From assembly GCA_014359765.1 (NCBI GenBank), contig JACIYT010000009.1, positions 1 through 64,000 on the forward strand: 64,000 nucleotides of DNA, written 5' to 3'. Below the pieces are notes generated by a model. It searched no databases and was not told the DNA's origin. It saw only the letters and a list, made by a program, of their open reading frames with translations. The stretch comes from Roseovarius sp. (GTDB lineage Bacteria > Pseudomonadota > Alphaproteobacteria > Rhodobacterales > Rhodobacteraceae). Position numbers and translations under genes: made by a program. Shown piece after piece: positions 58,678-64,000 of the stretch (position 1 is its first letter; each line of letters begins with the position of its first letter).

Positions 58678-59502
58678 ATGACATTGCCTTACAGGACATT
58701 TCGTTCGTTGCGCAGATGCGCCCTGCCTGTCGCGGGCCTGGCCATGCTGCTCGTTTCGGCCTGCGCCGATCCCGACGCCCCGACCCGCGACGTGTTCGAC
58801 CCTTTCGAGGCCGAGAACCGCCGGGTGCACGAATTCAACCGCGGCTTCGACCGCGCGCTCCTGCGGCCGGTGGCCAGGGGCTACGCCGCGGCCGTGCCCG
58901 ACGATATCGAAACGGTGGTGGTGCGCTTTGCCGAGAACCTGTCGCTGCCTGCCGATGTGGTGAACAACGTGCTGCAACTCGACATGCGCGCGGCCTTCCG
59001 GGATGCCGCGCGCTTTGTCGTCAACACCACGGTGGGGCTCGGCGGTTTCTTCGATCCGGCGAGCGAGATGGGCATGGCCGCGCCGTCCAACACCGATTTC
59101 GGCGCGACCCTGCATGTGATGGGCGCGGCCGAGGGGGCCTATGTCGAATTGCCGCTGCTTGGTCCCTCGACGGTGCGCGACACGTTCGGCACGTTCTTCG
59201 ACCTGTTCACGAATCCGCTCTCCTATGTGGTCGGCTCCCCCACGAACCTGGTCGGGACCGGGGCGGGCGTTGCCTCGGGCCTGTCGCGGCGCGACCGCTA
59301 CTCGGGCACGATCGACCAGCTTCTCTACGAGAGCGCAGACAGTTACGCTTCGGTGCGCTCGATCTACCTGCAAAACCGCCGGTTCAAACTTGGCGGCACC
59401 GGCGGTGCTACCTATATGGACCCCTACGACATGGACCCCTACGAAGGCGCCCTCGCGGCGCCGCTTGCCGACGATCCGCATGAGGAGCCGCATGATGAGT
59501 GA
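58678..59502 (+). CDS. mlaA: Phospholipid-transport lipoprotein MlaA (VacJ)
   Basis: A 274-residue outer-membrane lipoprotein removing mislocalised phospholipid from the outer leaflet. The signal AMLLVSAC gives lipidation near C24, followed by the DPFEAENRRVHEFNRGFDRAL start of the MlaA fold, NVLQLDMRAAFRDAARFVVNTTVGLGGFFDPA, and a late DTFGTFFDLFTNPL segment. The ATG at 58678 is chosen since the signal begins there. It overlaps mlaC by eight bases; mlaEFD is not in the window. Confidence 0.95.
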   Translation: MTLPYRTFRSLRRCALPVAGLAMLLVSACADPDAPTRDVFDPFEAENRRVHEFNRGFDRALLRPVARGYAAAVPDDIETVVVRFAENLSLPADVVNNVLQLDMRAAFRDAARFVVNTTVGLGGFFDPASEMGMAAPSNTDFGATLHVMGAAEGAYVELPLLGPSTVRDTFGTFFDLFTNPLSYVVGSPTNLVGTGAGVASGLSRRDRYSGTIDQLLYESADSYASVRSIYLQNRRFKLGGTGGATYMDPYDMDPYEGALAAPLADDPHEEPHDE

Positions 59503-60097
59503 CATATCGCGCCGAAACCTGATCGCCGCGGGCGCCGCCTCGGTCGCGCTGGGCGCGCTGGCGCTGCCCGCCCGTGCCCTGACCGAGGCACGCGCGCGCG
59601 CGCTCATCGATCAGGTCGTGTCCGATATCAACGGCGTGATCTCCTCGGGGCGCTCGCTGCCGCAGATGATAACGGATTTCGAGCGGATCTTCGGCCGTTA
59701 TGCCGATGTGCCGATCATCGCCCGCTCGACCCTGGGGCCCGATGCGAACCGGGCCACGCCCGCGCAGCTGCGCGCCTTTACCGAGGCGTTCCGGGGCTAC
59801 ATGGCGCGCAAGTATGGCAAGCGGTTCAACGAGTTTGTCGGCGGGCGCATCGAGGTCCGGGATGTGCGGGAGGTCAAGACCTGGCACGAGGTCCGCTCGA
59901 CCGTCTATCTGCCCGGGCAGGCGCCCTTCGAGGTGAGCTTTCTGGTGTCGGACCGCTCGGGCAAGGACCTGTTCTTCGACATGATCATCGAGGGCATCAG
60001 CCTGCGGCTGAGCGAGCGCACCGAGATCGGCGCCATGCTCGACCGGCGCAGAGGCGATATCAACGCGCTGATCGAGGATCTCAAGCGCGCGGGATGA
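59495..60097 (+). CDS. mlaC: Phospholipid-transport periplasmic protein MlaC (Ttg2D)
   Basis: A 200-residue periplasmic phospholipid carrier. Its N terminus SRRNLIAAGAASVALGALALPARA looks like a twin-arginine-type signal peptide, unlike the Sec signals usual for MlaC. The family segments FERIFGRYADVPIIARSTLG, TEAFRGYMARKYGKRF and FDMIIEGISLRLSERTEIGAMLDR are present. Adjacent ATGs occur at 59492 and 59495; the latter has GAGGAG at seven bases. It is co-transcribed with mlaA and converges on the PBP gene with a 25-base gap. Confidence 0.93.
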   Translation: MSDISRRNLIAAGAASVALGALALPARALTEARARALIDQVVSDINGVISSGRSLPQMITDFERIFGRYADVPIIARSTLGPDANRATPAQLRAFTEAFRGYMARKYGKRFNEFVGGRIEVRDVREVKTWHEVRSTVYLPGQAPFEVSFLVSDRSGKDLFFDMIIEGISLRLSERTEIGAMLDRRRGDINALIEDLKRAG

Positions 60098-60122
60098 TCC
60101 CGCCCGCGCGGCGCAAGATCGC

Positions 60123-62240
60123 TCAATTGCCGAAAATGCTGCGCAATATGTTCTCGATCGGGTTGCCGCTCGCCACCGGCGCGCGGCGCGGCTGCGGGAT
60201 CGGGGCCGGCGCGGGGCGCGGGGCCGGGCGCAGCATCGGCAGCGGCCGCGGCTCCAGCCCTTCGTGCACGCGCAGCATCGTCTCGCGCCAGATCTCTGCC
60301 GGAAGGCCGCCGCCCGTCACCCCCCTCAGCGGCGTGTTGTCGTCATAGCCCATCCAGACGCCCGCCACGTAATCGGCGGTGAAGCCCAGGAACCAGGCAT
60401 CGCGCGCGGCCTGCGTGGTGCCGGTCTTGCCCGCCGCCTCGCGCCCCGGAAGTTTCGCGCGCCCGCCGGTCCCGGTCTCGATCACCTGCGCCATCATGTA
60501 GATCAGCTCGCGCGCGGCCTCTTCGCGGATCACCCGCTCGCCGATACCCGATTGGCGGGCCATGAGCGGCGTCTCCTCGCCCATCAGCCGCAATTCGGTG
60601 AGGCCGTAAGGCGTGACCGAGGAGCCGCCGTTGAGGATGCCGGCATAGGCGCCGGTCATCTCGATCAGCGTGCTTTCCGACGCCCCGAGCGCCAGCGCCG
60701 GGCCATCGGCCAGATCGCTCTCGATGCCGAAATCCGAGGCCACCTTGCGCACGAGGTCGCGCCCGACGCTTTCGGAGACCTTGACCGCCGGGATGTTGAG
60801 CGATTGCGCCAGCGCCTGGGTGAGGCTGACCCGGCCCTTGTAATCGCGGGTGTAATTTTCGGGGCACCAGCGACCCGAGCCGGGAATGTCGAGGCAATAG
60901 GGCTCGTCCACCACCACCGAATCGTGGCTGTGGCCCAGTTCGAGCGCGGTGGCATAGACGAAGGGCTTGAAGGCCGAGCCGGTCTGCCGGCGCGCCTGCG
61001 TGGCACGGTTGAAGGCCCCGACCACCCGCGTCGCGCGCCCGCCCACCATCGCGCGCACCGCGCCATCGGCGCTCATCACCACGATCGCGGCCTGTGCCTT
61101 GGATCCCTCGCTCACCTTCTCGGCAAAGACCTGCGCCAGCGCCTCTTCGGCGGCGCGCTGGAGCCGCTGGTCGAGCGTGGTGCGGATCACCACGTCCTCG
61201 GTGGTGTCGCGGGTGAGGAATTCCGGCCCCGTGGTCATCACCCAATCGGCGAAATAGCCGCCCGCGCGCCGCTCTGCCGCCTCCGACAGTTCTGCGGGAT
61301 TGGCCAGCGCCACGGCGGCGTCGGTCTCGCTGAGATAGCCCTGCCGCCGCATCAGCCCGACCACGATCCGCGCGCGGTTCTGCGACCGCTCCAGGTTGGC
61401 GGTCGGTGCGAGGGTGGAGGGCGCGGTGAGCAGGCCCGCGATCATCGCCGCCTCGGCGGGGTTCAGATTGGCCGCGGATTTGCCGAAATAGCGCTGCGCG
61501 GCGGCCTCGGCCCCATAGGCCCCGGCCCCGAGATAGGCGCGGTTGAGATAGATCGTCAGGATCTGATCCTTGGTATATTTCGCCTCCATCGCCAGCGCAT
61601 AGAGCGCCTCGCGCCCCTTGCGCAGGAGCGAGCTCTGCCGGCAATCGGCGACATAGGCGGCCTCGCTCTCCCATTTCGCCGGGTCGTATTCGCGCCCGAA
61701 GCAGAGCAGTTTCGCGGTCTGCTGCGTGATGGTCGAGCCGCCATTGCCCTGCAACGGCCCGCGCCCCTCGCGCAGGTTGATGCGGATGGCGCTGACGATG
61801 CCGATGGGGTCGATGCCGGGATGCAGGTAGAAACGACGATCCTCGGTGGCGATGACGGCATTTCTGAGGTGCGGGCTGACCGTATCCGCCGTCACCACGC
61901 CGCCGAACTGATCGCCGCGCCAGGCAAAGACCGCGCCCTCGCGGTCGAGGATCGTGACCGAGCCGCGCGCGCGCCCGTCGATCAGCGCCTGATAGTCAGG
62001 CAGTCCGACATAGGTATAGGCCACCGCGAGGCCGGTCACGAGCACCACCACCGCCGTCACGCGCCAGCCGATGCCCCAGACGATCCGCCAGACAAAGCGC
62101 AGGATCGCCCCGAAAAACCGCAGCAACGGATTGCGCGCGCGGCGCGGCCTGCGCGCGGGCTTGCGGCGCGCGGCGGGCTTGGCCGTCCTTGTGCGTTTCG
62201 GCGCCGCGAGTGGCGGCTTGCGTCGTCCCTGATTGCTCAT
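60123..62240 (-). CDS. Class A penicillin-binding protein (PBP1A family)
   Basis: A 705-residue bifunctional peptidoglycan synthase with a very basic cytosolic N terminus (about 1-42) and one membrane segment (about 50-72). The GT51 glycosyltransferase domain has AVIATEDRRFYLHPGID and GGSTITQQTAKLL; the transpeptidase domain has TGSAFKPF with the nucleophilic Ser, SLN, and AAGKTGTTQ. The C-terminal 40 residues are Pro/Arg-rich. The CFGREYDPAKWESEAAYVADC insertion after the GT motif is an extra loop with two cysteines. It is divergent from glnK. Confidence 0.94.
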   Translation of the reverse strand: MSNQGRRKPPLAAPKRTRTAKPAARRKPARRPRRARNPLLRFFGAILRFVWRIVWGIGWRVTAVVVLVTGLAVAYTYVGLPDYQALIDGRARGSVTILDREGAVFAWRGDQFGGVVTADTVSPHLRNAVIATEDRRFYLHPGIDPIGIVSAIRINLREGRGPLQGNGGSTITQQTAKLLCFGREYDPAKWESEAAYVADCRQSSLLRKGREALYALAMEAKYTKDQILTIYLNRAYLGAGAYGAEAAAQRYFGKSAANLNPAEAAMIAGLLTAPSTLAPTANLERSQNRARIVVGLMRRQGYLSETDAAVALANPAELSEAAERRAGGYFADWVMTTGPEFLTRDTTEDVVIRTTLDQRLQRAAEEALAQVFAEKVSEGSKAQAAIVVMSADGAVRAMVGGRATRVVGAFNRATQARRQTGSAFKPFVYATALELGHSHDSVVVDEPYCLDIPGSGRWCPENYTRDYKGRVSLTQALAQSLNIPAVKVSESVGRDLVRKVASDFGIESDLADGPALALGASESTLIEMTGAYAGILNGGSSVTPYGLTELRLMGEETPLMARQSGIGERVIREEAARELIYMMAQVIETGTGGRAKLPGREAAGKTGTTQAARDAWFLGFTADYVAGVWMGYDDNTPLRGVTGGGLPAEIWRETMLRVHEGLEPRPLPMLRPAPRPAPAPIPQPRRAPVASGNPIENILRSIFGN

Positions 62241-62358
62241 TGCCCTGCCCGGCCCTGTTCTTCAGCCGCACTCTACCGTGCCACGCGCCGGATGTAGAGG
62301 CCCGTCGGCTGCGGCGCCGCTTTCGGAGATGCACAAATTTCCATCAAAATTCCGGAAT

Positions 62359-62375
62359 TGCACGAATTATTTGCA
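62359..62375. promoter_or_regulatory. NtrC-like dyad upstream of glnK
   Basis: TGCAC - seven bases - TTGCA matches the NtrC site TGCAC-N7-GTGCA at nine of ten dyad positions, about 120 bases before the glnK start. Next to it is a perfect 12-bp palindrome, AATTCCGGAATT (62348-62359). The surrounding 62325-62375 region is unusually AT-rich for this genome, as expected for a regulatory site. No good sigma-54 promoter is seen. Confidence 0.4.
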
Positions 62376-62493
62376 GTCGCGCCGGAAATCCAGCCCCGGA
62401 CCCCCGGCTTTCCCTTCCCCAAAACCCGCGCGCCGCCTTTGCTGCAACTGCAAAGCGCATCGATCACGCGCGCCCAACGGGAAAGGGGAAGAC

Positions 62494-62832
62494 GTGAAAC
62501 TCATCATTGCAACGATCAAACCATTCAAGCTCGAAGAGGTCCGCGAGGCGCTCACCGGCATCGGCGTTCGCGGCATGATGGTCACCGAGATCAAGGGCTT
62601 CGGCGCACAATCCGGCCATACCGAGATCTATCGCGGGGCCGAATATGCCGTGAATTTCGTGCCCAAGGTCAAGCTCGAAGTGGCCGTGACCGAGCCCCTC
62701 GCCGAGCAGGTGGTCGAGACCATCGCGCGCGCCGCGCGCACCGGCAAGATCGGCGACGGCAAGATCTTCGTGCTCGACATCGAACAGGCCCTGCGCGTGC
62801 GCACGGGCGACATCAACGACGACGCGCTCTGA
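62494..62832 (+). CDS. glnK: PII nitrogen-regulatory protein GlnK
   Basis: A 112-residue PII signal protein sensing 2-oxoglutarate, ATP and ADP. Placed before amtB, it is GlnK, which blocks the ammonium channel when nitrogen is plentiful. MKLIIATIKPFKLEEV starts the family pattern; Tyr in RGAEYAVNFVPK is the uridylylation site on the T-loop, and KIGDGKIFVLDIEQALRVRTGD is the B-loop/C-loop. The start is a GTG with GGAAAGGGGAAG upstream. The gap to amtB is 31 bases. Confidence 0.96.
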   Translation: MKLIIATIKPFKLEEVREALTGIGVRGMMVTEIKGFGAQSGHTEIYRGAEYAVNFVPKVKLEVAVTEPLAEQVVETIARAARTGKIGDGKIFVLDIEQALRVRTGDINDDAL

Positions 62833-62863
62833 GCCGCGCAACCGAAAGCGAAAGGACAAGGAC

Positions 62864-64000
62864 ATGGACATGACCCTGAAAAGGACATCCGGCATCGCCG
62901 CGGCGGTCGCGCTTGCGCTCGCGCTTGTGCCTGCGGCGGGGTGGACGCAGGAGGCGGCAGCCGTGGCGGAGGTGGTCGAGACGGCCGCGGCCGCGCCCGA
63001 GATCACCCCCTATATCTTTACCACGCTGCTGTTTCTCATCGGCGGTTTTCTGGTGTTCTGGATGGCGGCGGGCTTTGCCATGCTCGAGGCCGGGCTGGTG
63101 CGGTCCAAGAACGTCACCATGCAGTTGACCAAGAATATCGCGCTCTTTTCCATCGCCGCGATCATGTATTGGCTGATCGGGTTCAATCTGATGTATCCCG
63201 GCGATGGCTGGTGGATCCCAGGCTGGATGGGGCCGTGGTTCTCCACCACCTCGCTCGAGCCGGTGGGGCTCGAGGCGGCGGCGGCGTCGCTCGATTATGC
63301 CTCGGTCGGCTCGGATTTCTTCTTTCAGCTGATGTTCTGCGCCACCACCGCCTCCATCGTGTCGGGCACGCTGGCCGAGCGGATCAAGCTCTGGCCGTTC
63401 CTGATCTTCGTGGTGGTGCTGACCGGTGTGCTCTATCCCATCGAGGCCTCGTGGCAGTGGGGCGGCGGCTGGCTGTCGGAGATGGGCTTTGCCGATTTCG
63501 CGGGCTCGACGCTCGTGCACGCGGCGGGTGGTTTCGCGGCGCTGGCGGGCGCGCTCGTGCTCGGGCCGCGCATCGGCAAATATACCAAGGAGGGCAAGGT
63601 GGTCCCGATCCCCGGCTCGAACCTGGCGCTGGCCACGCTCGGCACCTTCATCCTGTGGCTCGGCTGGTTCGGCTTCAATGGCGGCTCGCAGCTGGCAATG
63701 GGCACGGTGGGGGACGTCACCAACGTGAGCCGCATCTTCGCCAATACCAACATGGCCGCCGCTGCGGGTGCCGTGACCGCGCTCATCCTCACGCAGGTCA
63801 TGTTCAGGAAGCCCGACCTGACCATGGTCCTCAATGGCGCGCTGGCGGGCCTCGTGTCGATCACCGCCGAACCGCTGGCGCCCTCGCTCTTCGGCGCGCT
63901 CTGGATCGGGGCCGTGGGGGGCGTGATCGTGGTCTTCGCCGTGCCGATGCTCGACCGCATGAAGATCGACGATGTGGTGGGCGCGATCCCGGTGCACCTG
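62864..64000 (+). CDS. amtB: Ammonium transporter AmtB (3' end outside the window)
   Basis: The first 379 codons of an Amt/Mep ammonium channel, open to the right edge without a stop. A signal-like segment (RTSGIAAAVALALALVPAAG) precedes the mature protein, as in other Amt proteins. About nine membrane segments are seen before the edge. Pore features are the first His in STLVHAAGGFAALAGALVLG and probably the second in VGAIPVHL at the edge; LMFCATTASIVSGTLAERIKLW and WLGWFGFNGGSQL are also typical. AAAGGACAAGGAC precedes the ATG. It is co-transcribed with glnK. Confidence 0.95.
   Translation, partial: MDMTLKRTSGIAAAVALALALVPAAGWTQEAAAVAEVVETAAAAPEITPYIFTTLLFLIGGFLVFWMAAGFAMLEAGLVRSKNVTMQLTKNIALFSIAAIMYWLIGFNLMYPGDGWWIPGWMGPWFSTTSLEPVGLEAAAASLDYASVGSDFFFQLMFCATTASIVSGTLAERIKLWPFLIFVVVLTGVLYPIEASWQWGGGWLSEMGFADFAGSTLVHAAGGFAALAGALVLGPRIGKYTKEGKVVPIPGSNLALATLGTFILWLGWFGFNGGSQLAMGTVGDVTNVSRIFANTNMAAAAGAVTALILTQVMFRKPDLTMVLNGALAGLVSITAEPLAPSLFGALWIGAVGGVIVVFAVPMLDRMKIDDVVGAIPVHL

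Noticed and set aside
62355..62376. Sigma-54 (-24/-12) promoter before glnK
   Set aside because: TTGCACG and TTGC are present, but the spacing is two bases too long and the -24 GG is missing; the NtrC-like dyad explains the same bases better.

Overview
The window is a high-G+C, gene-dense bacterial chromosome segment that reads as an alphaproteobacterium of the Rhodobacteraceae (Roseobacter-type). The evidence is gene content and order (mreBCD-mrdA-rodA; murA-DUF2948-hisD; ybgC-tolQRAB-pal-cpoB-tilS-ftsH), the DUF2948 family, a 41-residue L36 variant, many ATGA/GTGA stop-start overlaps, and common TTG/GTG starts. No phage, CRISPR array, rRNA or intact insertion sequence is visible. The assignment is inferred from family knowledge; no database search was run.

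Layout. 0.3-3.5 kb: small housekeeping genes (DUF167, tRNA hydroxylase trhO, nicotinamidase pncA, a uracil-DNA-glycosylase-like protein, SseB-like). 3.6-10.3 kb, minus strand: the elongation machinery mreB-mreC-mreD-mrdA-rodA with ghrA at its end. 10.4-13.7 kb, minus: murA, DUF2948, hisD and a 55-residue ORF. 13.7 kb: tRNA-Thr(GGT).

13.9-25.7 kb is the most distinctive region, a surface-protein secretion locus. It holds a plus-strand von Willebrand D-domain protein with a dockerin-like EF-hand pair, then minus-strand type I secretion genes (adaptor, LapB-like ABC exporter, TolC-like lipoprotein), a SapC-family protein and a 1178-residue adhesin with six Ig-like repeats. 26-30.5 kb: rpmJ, tRNA-Val(GAC) and a formate/one-carbon group (N-formylglutamate amidohydrolase, folD, fhs) plus a MOSC protein. 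30.5-40.2 kb, minus: tam, ftsH, tilS, cpoB, pal, tolB, tolA, tolR, tolQ, ybgC (Tol-Pal envelope system plus quality control).

40.2-64 kb: a 317-bp MITE-like element, dinB, a lytic transglycosylase, an SDR protein, groESL under a CIRCE operator, polA, a lone ABC ATPase, rnhA, small membrane proteins, fmt, phhB, a DUF482 acyltransferase, GDPD and RidA genes, a second type I secretion adaptor/ABC pair without outer-membrane partner, mlaA-mlaC, a class A penicillin-binding protein, and glnK-amtB, which runs off the right edge.

Beyond genes, the strongest unexplained signal is a 23-nt motif present four times, always in the same orientation (30521, 43443, 48607, 52595). Two invariant blocks flank a 3-nt variable centre. 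On the minus strand three copies lie 10-19 nt upstream of a start codon, and an ATG inside the motif opens an 8-9 codon ORF that stops at or just inside the downstream gene. Other structural signals are a triple 16-nt repeat in the probable mreB leader, two alphaproteobacterial dispersed palindromic repeats, and an NtrC-like dyad before glnK.
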